From assembly GCA_947305005.1 (NCBI GenBank), contig CAMZCM010000014.1:1-64000 (forward strand): 64,000 nucleotides of DNA, read 5' to 3'. The translations under genes and the position numbers were made by a program. This document shows positions 8,261-17,564 of the stretch, piece by piece (positions within the stretch are counted from its first letter, which is position 1; each line of letters opens with the position of its first letter). The stretch is from an uncultured Prevotellaceae bacterium (GTDB taxonomy: Bacteria; Bacteroidota; Bacteroidia; Bacteroidales; Bacteroidaceae). The notes beneath the pieces are model-generated. The model searched no databases, was not told the DNA's origin, and saw only the letters and a list, made by a program, of their open reading frames with translations.

Positions 8261-10606
8261 TTATTTCAGCCAGCGGGCGAGCCAATCGAAGAAGGTGCGC
8301 TGCCAGAGAATACCGTTCTGGGGCTTAAGCACCCAGTGGTTCTCATCGGGGAAAAGGAGCAGTTCCGCTTCAATGCCGCGCATACGTGCTGCGTTAAAAG
8401 CACTCATGCCCTGGGTGGCGTTGATGCGATAATCTTTCTCGCCATGGATGCAGAGGATGGGGGTATCCCATTGATCCACAAACTGGTGGGGAGAATTTTT
8501 GTACGTCTTATCTGCATTGGCTGAGCGGTCCTTGTTCCAGTAGGCATCTTCGTATTCCCAATTCGAGAACCAGTTCTCTTCGGTCTCGGTGTACATGGAT
8601 TCGAGGTTAAAGGCACCGTCGTGGGCAATGAAGCACTTGAAACGTTTGTCGTGATGGCCAGCGAGGTAATAAACGCTGAAGCCACCAAAGGAAGCGCCGA
8701 CAGCACCGAGGCGGTCACTATCGACGTAGGGGAGGTGATCGCAGGCATCATCGATGGCGCTGAGGTAGTCTTGCATGCACTGACCTGTCCAGTCACCAGA
8801 GACTTCTTCCAGCCACTCCTGTCCGAAGCCAGGGAGGCCACGACGGTTGGGGGCGATGATGACATAGCCCTGTGAGGCCATGATGTAGAAGTTCCAGCGG
8901 TAGCTCCAGAACTGCGAGACTGGTGACTGCGGGCCACCTTCGCAGAAAAGGAGGGTAGGATATTTCTTTGAGGGGTCGAAGTGAGGGGGCTTGATGATCC
9001 AGTAGAGGAGTTGCTGGTTGTCTGTTGTTGCACACCAACGGGGCTCGCAGCTGCCGGGGGCAAGTTGAGAGAGGATGTGGTCGTTCTCGGCCGTGATACG
9101 GGTGATGGTTGCAACGGAAGAGCCGTTCTTGGGGCCCTCGGGAGAACCCTCGGGAACCGTAACAGAACCCTCGGGAACCGTAACGGCATACAGGTCTGCA
9201 GGGTGGAAATAGTCGTGGCGCTCCATGAGGAGGCAATCCGATGGACCATTAGACGACTTTCCAGGAATCATCTGTAGGCTGCCCCAGTCTGCCTGATTGT
9301 TCGTGAGCTGTGTCACTTCCCCTTTTAAATTGGTACGATAGAGGTTCTCAGTACCATGCCAAACACCTATATAATATAAGGTGTAGGAATCGGGTGCCCA
9401 GCAGAAGTCATCCACATTCGAGTCAAATGACTCCGTGACGTATATCTTGGCTTGATCGTTTTCTGGATCCTTGGACAACTGGCTGAGGTCATAGACGCAG
9501 AGGCGGTTGCGATCAGCTTCGTAGCCGTCACGTTCCATCGAGAGCCAAGCGACATAACGGCCATCGGGCGAGAACTTGGGGTTCTGGTCGTAGCCCACAT
9601 TCTGGTCCTTTAGGTTTACATTGATGGCCTGGTTTTTCAGAGTCTTGGTGGGGTTCAACTGCTCTCCATCGCCAATTGCTGTACAAGGTTGAGTACCGAA
9701 TTCATGGAACGGCTTGCAGAGGTTCTTGGTCTTGTTCATGTCACCGCTCTCCACATCATAGAGAAAGATGTCGGAGTCGGTGCTGATGCTGTAGGCGAGG
9801 CCGGTTTTGGTGCGGCAAGTGAAAGCAATGTACTTGCTGTCGGGACTCCACGCCAGCTGCTCAATGCCGCCGAAGGGCTCCATGGGGCACTCGAAGGGCT
9901 CACCTTCGAGGATGTCAAAATCTTCCGTAATCGTACCATCTCCGCTCACGGAGCAGACAAAGGGATGCGGGATGCTCTCCACGTAGTGGTCCCAATGGCG
10001 GTACATCAGGTCTGTGATGACCATACCGGTGGTCTTGGGCAGGTCTGCGGGCTTCTCTTTGATGATCTCATGGAAGGGAACACGCTTGATGATGATCACC
10101 TTCTTTTGATCAGGGGAGAAGAGGAAGCCCTCCACAGTGCCGTCTGTCTTGGTAAGCTGCTTGCGCGACTTGCCCTTGGCATTCATTGTCCAGATCTCGC
10201 CCTTGTTGGCAAAAGCCAGTTTGTTGGCACTCAGCCACACAGGGTCGCTGCCAGGACCGAGGAAGGTGGGTTGGCCATAGGGGGAACCCTCGGGAGAACC
10301 CTCGGGAACCGTAACAGAACCCTCGGGAGAACCCTCGGGAACAGTAACAGGGGAGGGGATGTCCTGAATATAAATAACTGTGTTACTGCGGTTCTCCTCT
10401 ACACTGTAGTAGGTCACTTGATAGGCCACACGGCTGCCATCGGGGCTGACAGCGTAGGAACCGATACGTCCCATGGCCCAGAGGGCTTCGGGGGTGAGGG
10501 TGTCGCTGGCGAGCTGGATATTGCTGCGCGTGATGAGAACTTTCTGATCTTTAGTACAGGCACTCATGGTAGCGATGACCAAAAGGAGGAGGGCAAATCG
10601 TTTCAT
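8261..10606 (-). CDS. S9 family prolyl oligopeptidase / dipeptidyl peptidase
   Basis: Protein of 781 aa with a lipoprotein signal (MKRFALLLLVIATMSAC). Residues 40-500 form a WD40-like beta-propeller (SPDGSRVAYQV, SPDSKYIAFTC, SPDGRYVAWLS). Residues 520-781 are an alpha/beta hydrolase with nucleophile motif GASFGG, acid in CIHGEKDYRI and histidine in FPDENHWV. It resembles DPP5-type S9C enzymes that release dipeptides in the periplasm. Two in-frame VTVPEGS/PEGS repeat arrays interrupt the propeller at residues 86-109 and 474-491, encoded at 10281-10350 and 9133-9185. The gene lies 5 bp downstream of yidC and is probably cotranscribed with it. Confidence 0.85.
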   Translation of the reverse strand: MKRFALLLLVIATMSACTKDQKVLITRSNIQLASDTLTPEALWAMGRIGSYAVSPDGSRVAYQVTYYSVEENRSNTVIYIQDIPSPVTVPEGSPEGSVTVPEGSPEGSPYGQPTFLGPGSDPVWLSANKLAFANKGEIWTMNAKGKSRKQLTKTDGTVEGFLFSPDQKKVIIIKRVPFHEIIKEKPADLPKTTGMVITDLMYRHWDHYVESIPHPFVCSVSGDGTITEDFDILEGEPFECPMEPFGGIEQLAWSPDSKYIAFTCRTKTGLAYSISTDSDIFLYDVESGDMNKTKNLCKPFHEFGTQPCTAIGDGEQLNPTKTLKNQAINVNLKDQNVGYDQNPKFSPDGRYVAWLSMERDGYEADRNRLCVYDLSQLSKDPENDQAKIYVTESFDSNVDDFCWAPDSYTLYYIGVWHGTENLYRTNLKGEVTQLTNNQADWGSLQMIPGKSSNGPSDCLLMERHDYFHPADLYAVTVPEGSVTVPEGSPEGPKNGSSVATITRITAENDHILSQLAPGSCEPRWCATTDNQQLLYWIIKPPHFDPSKKYPTLLFCEGGPQSPVSQFWSYRWNFYIMASQGYVIIAPNRRGLPGFGQEWLEEVSGDWTGQCMQDYLSAIDDACDHLPYVDSDRLGAVGASFGGFSVYYLAGHHDKRFKCFIAHDGAFNLESMYTETEENWFSNWEYEDAYWNKDRSANADKTYKNSPHQFVDQWDTPILCIHGEKDYRINATQGMSAFNAARMRGIEAELLLFPDENHWVLKPQNGILWQRTFFDWLARWLK
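9133..9185 (-). repeat. In-frame PEG repeat array, S9 peptidase site B
   Basis: On the minus strand the array reads as two VTVPEGS units plus a terminal PEG-P, built from the cores GTTCCCGAGGG and TCTCCCGAGGG. It is fully in frame, in the same orientation and reading phase as the other copies in this gene and in yidC. Confidence 0.85.
10281..10350 (-). repeat. In-frame PEG repeat array, S9 peptidase site A
   Basis: Two copies of a VTVPEGSPEGS unit (33 nt) in tandem, followed by PYG. Units differ by a single base (GTTACTGTT against GTTACGGTT). It lies in the propeller domain near residues 86-109 and is in frame. Confidence 0.85.
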
Positions 10607-10611
10607 ATCTA

Positions 10612-12612
10612 TTATTTCTTTTGTTGGCGCTGTTGTTCCTCTGCCATCTTCTGCAGGGCTTCCAGGCGTGCAGCCATGCCCGATTGCTTCTTGGGGTTGT
10701 TGGCGTTCTTGGCCTTGTAAGCTTCGAGTTGTGCCAGGAGCTTCTTGTCATCCGTTGTCTTGCGGAGGAACCACATAATCAGGATGCTGGTGAAGCCGGA
10801 GAGGAAGTAATAATAGTTCAGACCTGAGCTGTAGGTGTTGAACATGAAGAAGAACATGAGCGGCATCAGATACATCATCCAGCGCATCATCTTCATACTC
10901 TGTTCCTGTTCAGGAGACATGGCGGCGCTCTGTTGCTGTTTCATGCTGATCCATGTATTGACAATCTGCATGAGGCAGAAGAGGACGCAGAAGATGCTCA
11001 GGTGGTCACCGATGAGCCAGATGTCCTTGCCCCAGTTGATGACATCGTCGTAAGCTGAGAGGTCGTCAGCCCAGAGGAAGCTCTGTCCGCGAAGTTCGAT
11101 GGCGTTAGGCACGAAGTTGAAGAGGGCAATCCAGATAGGCATCTGGATGAGCATTGGCAGACAGCCGCCCATGGGCGATACACCGTATTGTGAATAGAGT
11201 TGCATCGTCTCCTGCTGTTTCTTCATCGCATCTTCCTTGTTGGGGTATTTGGCATTGAGCGCATCGATTTTTGGCTTGAGTACGCGCATGCGGGCGCTGG
11301 CCAGATAACTCTTCTTGGTGGCTGGATAAACAAGGGCTTTCACGATGATGGTCAACAGCAACAAGACGAGTCCCATGTGGAGACCGAAGCCCTTGAGCCA
11401 GTCGAAGAGATAGATGATGAACCATCGGTTGATCCAACGGACAATAGGCCAACCGAGATAAACGAGATCTTCTAACTCAAGGTCCTTGTCGGCATTGATA
11501 CTGAGGTCGTTGTGAGCTTTCAACGTGTGGAAGTCGTTAGGACCGAAGTAGAGTTGGAGCTGTGTAGGCTGAGCGCCTGTGGGGTCGAAGGCCGTCTGCA
11601 TCGTGGCCTCGTAGTTCTTCAGATAACCCTGTCCTTTCTTATATAGTTGTGATTTCAGGTGGACATTGGTAAATTCCTGTTGGCTGATGAGCACAGCGCT
11701 GAAGAACTGGTTCTTGAAAGCAACCCAGTCGAGGGGCTCTTCGATATCCTTTTCTTTATCAGCGGTCTCGGAGAGGTTGTCTGTATCGCCATTGGCCTCA
11801 TGATAACGGATGCAGGCGTAGCGCTGCTCGAAGTCGAAACCTTTCTCCAATTGGCGGGCGCGGTCTGTCCATGTGATGTCAAGCGTCTTCATGGAAGGCG
11901 CAAAAAGGTTGCTGATGCCGTTTGCACGGACCACCATATCTACCATGTAAGCATCAGGACGGAGTGTGTACTCGATGTCAAGAGAGCCTGTGGCAAGGGG
12001 GAGACGGAGGGTGAGGGATTGGGGACCCTCGGGAGAACCCTCGGGAACCGTAACTGAGCCTTCGGGAACCGTAACTGAGCCTTCGGGAACCGTAACAGAA
12101 CCCTCGGGAAGCGTAACAGAGCCTTCGGGAGCAGAAACCGGTTCGAAATAAAGGTTGGAGGTGATGATGTTCTCATTCTTGCCAGCGAGGGAGAGAATCA
12201 TCTTGCTGTCTTTGGCACTGATGAGATGAACGGGTTCCTTCTGCTGGTCGTTATAATTCTTGAGCTCTGCATCCTCGATGATGCCACCGCGTGTGTTGAT
12301 GGTGATCTTCACGAGCTTGTTCTCGAGTGTGATGAGTTGCTCGGTACCTTGAGAGGCAGCGAAGAGGATGCTGGTGGAGTCGGGACCCTCGGGAGAACCC
12401 TCGGGAACCGTAACAGAACCCTCGGGGACCGTAACAGAACCGGAAGACGCGAGGGCGGCTTCTGCCTTTTGAGCAGCAGCTTGTTGGGCGGCTGCAATGG
12501 AGTCGCGTTCACGTTGTGCTTTCAATTGTGCTTCGCTGGGACGGCTGTACCATGAGAAGCCGATGAGCACGAGGCCCATAAGAATAAATCCGATAATTGT
12601 GTTCTTGTCCAT
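10612..12612 (-). CDS. yidC: Membrane protein insertase YidC
   Basis: Protein of 666 aa. N-terminal membrane anchor (NTIIGFILMGLVLIGFSWY), a large periplasmic P1 domain (60-385), then the conserved five-helix insertase core (about 390-620; SPMGGCLPMLIQMPIWIALF and QQSAAMSPEQEQSMKMMRW). It inserts membrane proteins with or without SecYEG and is essential. The P1 region carries two in-frame VTVPEGS arrays, residues 58-77 and 159-197, absent from the family as I know it and explaining part of the extra length. The C-terminus is Lys/Gln-rich (EEQQRQQKK), as is usual. The S9 peptidase gene follows after 5 bp; engB lies upstream. Confidence 0.95.
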   Translation of the reverse strand: MDKNTIIGFILMGLVLIGFSWYSRPSEAQLKAQRERDSIAAAQQAAAQKAEAALASSGSVTVPEGSVTVPEGSPEGPDSTSILFAASQGTEQLITLENKLVKITINTRGGIIEDAELKNYNDQQKEPVHLISAKDSKMILSLAGKNENIITSNLYFEPVSAPEGSVTLPEGSVTVPEGSVTVPEGSVTVPEGSPEGPQSLTLRLPLATGSLDIEYTLRPDAYMVDMVVRANGISNLFAPSMKTLDITWTDRARQLEKGFDFEQRYACIRYHEANGDTDNLSETADKEKDIEEPLDWVAFKNQFFSAVLISQQEFTNVHLKSQLYKKGQGYLKNYEATMQTAFDPTGAQPTQLQLYFGPNDFHTLKAHNDLSINADKDLELEDLVYLGWPIVRWINRWFIIYLFDWLKGFGLHMGLVLLLLTIIVKALVYPATKKSYLASARMRVLKPKIDALNAKYPNKEDAMKKQQETMQLYSQYGVSPMGGCLPMLIQMPIWIALFNFVPNAIELRGQSFLWADDLSAYDDVINWGKDIWLIGDHLSIFCVLFCLMQIVNTWISMKQQQSAAMSPEQEQSMKMMRWMMYLMPLMFFFMFNTYSSGLNYYYFLSGFTSILIMWFLRKTTDDKKLLAQLEAYKAKNANNPKKQSGMAARLEALQKMAEEQQRQQKK
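12022..12137 (-). repeat. In-frame PEG repeat array, YidC site B (longest)
   Basis: Read on minus: SAPEGS, VTLPEGS, then three VTVPEGS units and a terminal PEGP, about 38 codons. Units vary at synonymous or near-synonymous positions (GAAGGC against GAGGGT; CTT for GTT). It lies in the periplasmic P1 domain. All unit lengths are multiples of three, so the frame is kept. Confidence 0.85.
12381..12441 (-). repeat. In-frame PEG repeat array, YidC site A
   Basis: Two VTVPEGS units followed by PEGP, placed in the linker between the first membrane helix and the P1 domain (residues 58-77). It has the same unit, orientation and terminal PEG as the arrays in the S9 peptidase gene. Confidence 0.85.
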
Positions 12613-12702
12613 GTATTTAAAATTGACTATTTACTGTTTTTCCTTTTTCGATGGCAAAACCATCGAGTACACTGAAAATGAATGAATAAAAGGTGTTATA
12701 AA

Positions 12703-13302
12703 TTAATAAAGGGTCTTGTTAATTTCTTCGATATAATTCAAAAGCTCATCGCGTCCCTGACCCGTCTCTGAGGAAGTGATGAAGTGGGGTGGGAGGGGTT
12801 CCCAGTCTTCTGACAGGCGAGTCAGATAGGCATCGATGCTCTTGGTAAGCGCCTGTTTGCCGAGCTTGTCCGCTTTGGTAAAGACGATGCTGAAAGGGAT
12901 GCTGCTTTCGCCGAGCCATGATAAGAACTCCATATCAATCTGCTGGGGCTCATGGCGACAGTCGATGAGTACGAAAAGATTTGTGAGACTTTCCCGTTGC
13001 AGGATGTAGCTGGAAATCATCTGTTCCAGCTTGGCACGTTCTGTCTTGCTACGTTTGGCAAAACCATAGCCTGGCAGATCCACCAGATACCACTCATTAT
13101 TGATAATGAAGTGGTTGATGAGTAGTGTCTTACCGGGTGTTGCTGAAGTCTTGGCCAACTTCTTGTTGCCTGTCAGCATGTTGATCAGGCTGGATTTACC
13201 GACATTGGAACGTCCAATGAAAGCGTACTCTGGACTTTTATGTTCGGGGCACTGGTTGATGAGTGCACTACTCTTGACGTAGTTCGCGTACTTGATGATC
13301 AT
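12703..13302 (-). CDS. engB: Ribosome biogenesis GTPase EngB (YihA/YsxC)
   Basis: Protein of 199 aa, full family length. G motifs are visible in order: G1 GRSNVGKSS (residues 31-39), G2 threonine in SATPGKT, G3 DLPGYG, G4 TKAD and G5-like SSETGQG. It is a cytosolic GTPase needed for large ribosomal subunit assembly. Its ATG is 4 bp after the stop codon of the DUF3078 gene, so the two form an operon. The 90-bp gap to yidC holds a small CGATGG/CCATCG hairpin without a T tract on this strand, so read-through into yidC is possible. Confidence 0.95.
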   Translation of the reverse strand: MIIKYANYVKSSALINQCPEHKSPEYAFIGRSNVGKSSLINMLTGNKKLAKTSATPGKTLLINHFIINNEWYLVDLPGYGFAKRSKTERAKLEQMISSYILQRESLTNLFVLIDCRHEPQQIDMEFLSWLGESSIPFSIVFTKADKLGKQALTKSIDAYLTRLSEDWEPLPPHFITSSETGQGRDELLNYIEEINKTLY

Positions 13303-13306
13303 CCTC

Positions 13307-14671
13307 TTAGAAATCGTAGCTTAAGCCCAGTGATACCCATTCCTTAAACATCCAATATGTTCCCGTGTGATCCTCTCCAGCCTTGTATTTCGTAGAACTG
13401 TCGTCGAAACGCGGGTACAGGTACAACTTGGATGACAAGTATCTGTTGATGGTGAAGTTAAACGTGTTCTCCCATTCAATGCGGGTGAGCTCCAGATTGG
13501 AGAACCAATAGAGACGGGATTGCCAAGAAATGTTGTCTATGATCTTGTACGTGAAGTTCAAGTCCACGTTGGGACCCCACTCATGTTTGCTGTTATGTCC
13601 TTCGCGGATGCCATGTCGGCTGATCAGTGCCTCGCGGTCCACGTAGGTCACCACCCATGAGAGGGGTGCCAAATGCAGTTTACCGGAGATGCGCTTTAAC
13701 TTGATGTCGTAATCCATACCAATTGATGAGCGGATATACAAAGGAGACAGGAAGTCGGCGGTTACGTTCTCGCCTTTATTGTCAAAGCTCATGTAAGGTT
13801 GTGATTCCAACTGCAACTGTGCAGAGTAGTTCCAATTACCGATGGCTTTGACGCCGAGGTTGGAGGTGAAACGCAGCAAGTTGGACGTGGCGCGGAACTT
13901 AGGCTCGGTGTTTTCCGAGGTCTGGAAACCCAGCTGAGCCTCCATTTTGTTGTTCCATTGCAGGCGGCGTTTGTTGTTATAATTGGCTTCGAGGGTAAGC
14001 ATACTGAGCATGGTGTAGTTCTTCTCACCGCCCTTGTACCAGTTGTCGGAGAAATAGTTCTGCGTAAACTGCAGCGAACCGTTCCCTTTCAGTGTCCAGA
14101 AGTTCGGACGCTTCACTTCGGGAGCAATGTCCTGAATATCTACATCGGGCAATACCAGGGGAGCTGTCTCTTCGGCTATGTTCACTTCTTCTTTCACCTG
14201 TTGCTCCAGATCAGAGCGCAGCTTGCTGGTGTTCATCAGCTGGGGCTGCGTGGAGGAGAACAGTTGTGGCATCTGGATATAAGCTAAGTCCAGCTGTTCA
14301 CTCATCACCTCGTCCAGCATCAGCTGTTGGTCGGTAGTAGAGCCCAATGAGGGCAGTGTGGATGTTGAAAGATTGAGCCCATTTACGATACTCATGTTAT
14401 GTGCCAAAGCACTATTATACACGGTTCCAGGGGCAAAGATGCGGAACAGGTAAGGATTGGGTATCATCTTTTTCTTCTTTGTCGCGTTTTGCTGGTTCTG
14501 ATTGACCAGCTTGGACAGAGAATCCTTATAGGCGAGGTAATACGAATTGGATTGTAGCACGAGGTCTAAATCCATGGGAATTGTAGGAATCGTGTCAAGC
14601 GATTCCGAATTTGTCTGGCTCCACGCAGAAGCTGACAACAGAAAAGCAGCAAGTGTAAGATAAAATCTCAT
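13307..14671 (-). CDS. DUF3078 domain outer-membrane protein
   Basis: Protein of 454 aa with a signal peptide (residues 1-19, ASAWSQ). After a Gln/Lys-rich stretch ([11 protein letters not shown]), residues 190-454 form a beta-barrel-like domain with [19 protein letters not shown] and [14 protein letters not shown], hallmarks of the Bacteroidetes DUF3078 family. It ends with the aromatic residue expected of an outer-membrane barrel (GLSYDF). The function of the family is unknown. It is first in an operon with engB. Confidence 0.85.
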   Translation of the reverse strand: MRFYLTLAAFLLSASAWSQTNSESLDTIPTIPMDLDLVLQSNSYYLAYKDSLSKLVNQNQQNATKKKKMIPNPYLFRIFAPGTVYNSALAHNMSIVNGLNLSTSTLPSLGSTTDQQLMLDEVMSEQLDLAYIQMPQLFSSTQPQLMNTSKLRSDLEQQVKEEVNIAEETAPLVLPDVDIQDIAPEVKRPNFWTLKGNGSLQFTQNYFSDNWYKGGEKNYTMLSMLTLEANYNNKRRLQWNNKMEAQLGFQTSENTEPKFRATSNLLRFTSNLGVKAIGNWNYSAQLQLESQPYMSFDNKGENVTADFLSPLYIRSSIGMDYDIKLKRISGKLHLAPLSWVVTYVDREALISRHGIREGHNSKHEWGPNVDLNFTYKIIDNISWQSRLYWFSNLELTRIEWENTFNFTINRYLSSKLYLYPRFDDSSTKYKAGEDHTGTYWMFKEWVSLGLSYDF

Positions 14672-14706
14672 ATGCGCGAATCTTTAATATAATATATTTT
14701 AGGCCG

Positions 14707-14714
14707 CAAAGATA
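14707..14714 (-). promoter_or_regulatory. -7 box TATCTTTG for the DUF3078-engB operon
   Basis: Minus-strand TATCTTTG lies about 35 nt upstream of the ATG at 14671. It is the usual Bacteroidetes -7 element; no matching TTTG at the expected distance. Confidence 0.6.
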
Positions 14715-14819
14715 CGAAAAAAGGTTGAAAGACTATCCTCTTTGGGGCATTAAGGAGGTTTTTTTTAAGAAAAACCACATTTTCTGTTATTTTTATAACG
14801 GAAAAAACTTGAAATCACC

Positions 14820-14827
14820 TATCTTTG
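14820..14827 (+). promoter_or_regulatory. -7 box TATCTTTG for the GlcNAc-kinase-like gene
   Basis: Plus-strand TATCTTTG sits 17 nt upstream of the ATG at 14845. A transcript starting about 7 nt downstream excludes the longer open frame that begins at 14725 and gives a short leader of about 11 nt. Confidence 0.6.
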
Positions 14828-14844
14828 AACACAAAAATGATGTT

Positions 14845-15678
14845 ATGATGAAACTTATTGCAGATGCAGGTTCTACCAAGACCGCGTGGGGGTGCATAGC
14901 TGCCAACGCTCCCGTGGAACCTTTTGAAACCGACGGTATCAATCCGGTGCGAGACAGTAGCGCAACAATTGCTCATATCCTTCATCAGGTGAAGCAGCAT
15001 CTTCTGCAGTCTGATGTGACCGAGGTGGATTTCTATGGGGCGGGTTGTATCGCTCCCTATTCTGATGCTGTGGCGACTGCCCTGCGCGATGTTTTTCCTG
15101 CGGCTGACATCCATGTGGAGAGCGACCTTTTTGGGGCTGCCCGTGCGCTCTGTGGCCATGAAGAAGGAATTGCATGTATCCTCGGAACAGGTTCTAATTC
15201 ATGCTATTATGATGGTGAACATATAGTGGACAATGTCTCTCCATTGGGGTGGATCCTGGGCGATGAAGGCAGTGGTGCTGTCTTGGGCCGATTATTGGTG
15301 GGTGATGTTTTGAAGCGACAGTTACCGCCTTCGCTCTGTACCGCCTTTTTTGATCAGTTCCAGTTGTCGCAGTCCGATATCATCGCTGCTGTTTATCGTT
15401 CCCCTCAGCCTAACCGTTTCCTGGCTTCGTTGGTTCCTTTCATCGCGGTCCATGCTTCAGAGCCCGCTATCCATGACTTGCTCCTTCGTGAGTTCCGTCG
15501 TTTCTTTACCCGCAATGTTGCAGCCTATGGTCGTCCAGACTTACCCGTTCATTTCGTTGGCGGTGTTGCAGCACATTTCTCGAAAGCACTATCGGAAGCC
15601 GCAGACTATGAAGGGTTTAAGCTTGGAAAGATCGAACGTTCTCCGCTGAGCAAAATGATGGCCTTTCATGCTGGATAG
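14845..15678 (+). CDS. BadF/BadG-type ATPase, probable N-acetylglucosamine kinase
   Basis: About 277 aa. The start was chosen at tandem ATGs 14845/14848 because the promoter box at 14820 lies inside the longer frame. It begins MMKLIADAGSTKTAWG, the phosphate-1 motif of the ASKHA/BadF family (DxGxTKT), with adenosine/sugar motifs further on (ACILGTGSNSC, GWILGDEGSGAVLGR, VHFVGGVAAHF). Bacteroidetes homologues are annotated as N-acetylglucosamine kinases acting in cell-wall sugar recycling; the substrate is inferred. It stands alone between the divergent DUF3078 operon and the DUF1846 gene. Confidence 0.8.
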   Translation: MMKLIADAGSTKTAWGCIAANAPVEPFETDGINPVRDSSATIAHILHQVKQHLLQSDVTEVDFYGAGCIAPYSDAVATALRDVFPAADIHVESDLFGAARALCGHEEGIACILGTGSNSCYYDGEHIVDNVSPLGWILGDEGSGAVLGRLLVGDVLKRQLPPSLCTAFFDQFQLSQSDIIAAVYRSPQPNRFLASLVPFIAVHASEPAIHDLLLREFRRFFTRNVAAYGRPDLPVHFVGGVAAHFSKALSEAADYEGFKLGKIERSPLSKMMAFHAG

Positions 15679-15832
15679 GAATACATAGTACTTTGGATTT
15701 TGTAAAGTCTGAAATAGCAAAATGTATTTTTAGCCGTTCGTTAATGCAAAATTGTGTGTAGAATTCTTTTGAAAAGTTCAATTTAATGCTGTATAACATG
15801 CTTTTGAAGAGACAACGAATGTCAAATGCTCT

Positions 15833-15840
15833 TATCTTTG
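15833..15840 (+). promoter_or_regulatory. -7 box TATCTTTG of an intergenic transcript
   Basis: TATCTTTG lies in the 15679-16073 intergenic region, with a terminator 65 bp downstream and no reading frame between them. It is the main reason for calling a small RNA here. Confidence 0.55.
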
Positions 15841-15845
15841 CTGCC

Positions 15846-15930
15846 GTTATCCTGAAAACAATCTTTTTACCTTAAACGGACTAATACCTAAAGACTGAAG
15901 CAATAGGGTCGCTGAGAAGCGGCCCTTTTG
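15846..15930 (+). ncRNA. Candidate small RNA of about 85 nt
   Basis: The predicted transcript starts about 6 nt after the TATCTTTG box and ends at a good intrinsic terminator (AGGGTCGCT-GAGA-AGCGGCCCT followed by TTTTG). It has no start codon with an open frame. A second, complete promoter for DUF1846 lies downstream, so this unit is independent and not a leader. No Rfam family was recognised by eye; antisense or regulatory action is unknown. Confidence 0.5.
15905..15930 (+). terminator. Intrinsic terminator of the candidate small RNA
   Basis: A 9-bp stem AGGGTCGCT/AGCGGCCCT with the tetraloop GAGA, one G-U pair, followed by TTTTGTTGT. Confidence 0.7.
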
Positions 15931-15988
15931 TTGTATGAAGTTGGAATCCATTTTTTGCAATCATCTGTTTTATTTTGTTGAATTTTTC

Positions 15989-16019
15989 TTTGAAGAGTCA
16001 AGGGAAAAACGTACTTTTG
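15989..16019 (+). promoter_or_regulatory. Full promoter of the DUF1846 gene
   Basis: TTTG (15989-15992), 19 bp, TACTTTTG (16012-16019): a textbook Bacteroidetes sigma-AB promoter. It lies downstream of the first possible start (15975) and therefore fixes the start codon at 16074. Confidence 0.8.
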
Positions 16020-16073
16020 CAGCGAATTTGTGGGTGCAACCAATGGGTATCTATTGAGAAAAAGAAAGAATCA

Positions 16074-17540
16074 ATGAAGCAAGGTTTTGATAACGAGAAA
16101 TATCTCCACATCCAATCCGACCATATCAAGGAACGTATCGCCCAGTTTGGCGATAAATTGTATATGGAGTTCGGAGGTAAACTTTTTGATGACTACCACG
16201 CCAGTCGTGTGCTGCCCGGCTTTCAGCCTGACAGTAAGCTGCGGATGTTGATGCAGTTGAAGGACGATGCGGAAATCGTCATCGTCATCAGCGCTGAAGA
16301 CATTGAGCGTAACAAGGTCCGTAGTGACTTGGGCATCACGTATGACAAGGATGTGCTGCGCCTGCGCGATGTGTTTACCGAACGTGGTCTGTTGGTCAGT
16401 TCTGTGGTCATCACGCACTTCAATGGCCAAGCCAGTGCCGTCGCTTTTCGCGAACAGTTGGAGCGTCTGGGTGGCGTGCGGGTGTATTACCATTATCTCA
16501 TTGAGGGCTATCCCACGAACGTGGAGCTGATTGATTCCGAGGAGGGCTTTGGCAAGAATGATTTCGTGGAGACTACGCGTCCCTTGGTCGTGGTGACGGC
16601 ACCTGGTCCTGGTAGCGGTAAGATGGCTGTCTGCTTGAGCCAGCTATGGGGCGAGAACCGTCGTGGCGTGAAAGCCGGCTATGCGAAGTTCGAGACCTTC
16701 CCCATCTGGTCCATCCCTTTGAAGCACCCTGTCAATGTCGCTTATGAGGCAGCTACGGCTGATTTGAATGACGTCAATATGATTGACCATTTCCATCTGG
16801 ACGCTTATGGCAAGACTGCAGTGAATTATAACCGCGATATTGAGATATTCCCTGTGCTCAACGCTATTTTCGAGGGCATCTATGGTGAGAGTCCTTATAA
16901 GTCGCCGACAGATATGGGCGTGAACATGGCTGGATTCTGCATCAGCGATGATGCGGTATGTTGTGAGGCTTCAAAACAAGAGATCATCCGTCGGTATTAC
17001 ACGGCACTTGGCGAGATGCTGGATGGCAAGAAGGGTGATGAGGAGGTGAATAAGATTGCCTTGTTGATGAAGCAGATGAAGCTAACTACAGCTTACCGTC
17101 CGACGACGGTGGCTGCATACGAGCGTCGTTTGCAATCTGGCAAACCGGCAGCAGCGATGGAACTGGAAGATGGAACGATTATCACCGCAGACACCAGTGA
17201 CCTGTTAGGTCCTTGCGCCGCTTTGTTGTTAAATGCCACGAAGCATCTGGCGGGTATAGACCATCAATTGAAATTGATTCCACAGGATATGATTGTGCCC
17301 ATCCAGCGCATGAAAACATCGATGTTGCATGGTAACAACCCCCGTTTGCATACGGACGAAGTGCTGATAGCGTTAGCTGTGCTCTCACAGCATGATGAGA
17401 ACTGTCGTCGTGCTTTGGATACGTTGCCGCAGTTGGATGGCTGTCAGGTTCACGCTACAGTGATGCTGGGCGAGGTGGATCGCAAGATATTCAAAAAGCT
17501 GGGTTGCGGTTTGACATGTGATCCGGTTCGAAAAGTTTGA
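16074..17540 (+). CDS. DUF1846 domain protein
   Basis: Protein of 488 aa starting MKQGFDNEKYLHIQSDHIKE. It matches the DUF1846 family along its length: N-terminal HASRVLPGF, a nucleotide-binding-like loop APGPGSGKMAVCLSQLW, and DHFHLDAYGKTAVNYNRD. Structures exist for this family, but its reaction is not established; it is cytosolic and widespread in anaerobes and pathogens. A bidirectional hairpin separates it from the convergent GH92 gene. Confidence 0.85.
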   Translation: MKQGFDNEKYLHIQSDHIKERIAQFGDKLYMEFGGKLFDDYHASRVLPGFQPDSKLRMLMQLKDDAEIVIVISAEDIERNKVRSDLGITYDKDVLRLRDVFTERGLLVSSVVITHFNGQASAVAFREQLERLGGVRVYYHYLIEGYPTNVELIDSEEGFGKNDFVETTRPLVVVTAPGPGSGKMAVCLSQLWGENRRGVKAGYAKFETFPIWSIPLKHPVNVAYEAATADLNDVNMIDHFHLDAYGKTAVNYNRDIEIFPVLNAIFEGIYGESPYKSPTDMGVNMAGFCISDDAVCCEASKQEIIRRYYTALGEMLDGKKGDEEVNKIALLMKQMKLTTAYRPTTVAAYERRLQSGKPAAAMELEDGTIITADTSDLLGPCAALLLNATKHLAGIDHQLKLIPQDMIVPIQRMKTSMLHGNNPRLHTDEVLIALAVLSQHDENCRRALDTLPQLDGCQVHATVMLGEVDRKIFKKLGCGLTCDPVRKV

Positions 17541-17564
17541 CCTCTTATTCATCTTTAGTATAAT

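Noticed and set aside
12649-12665. CGATGG-CAAAA-CCATCG hairpin between engB and yidC as a terminator
   Set aside because: On the coding strand it is followed by an A tract, not a T tract, and the stem is only 6 bp.
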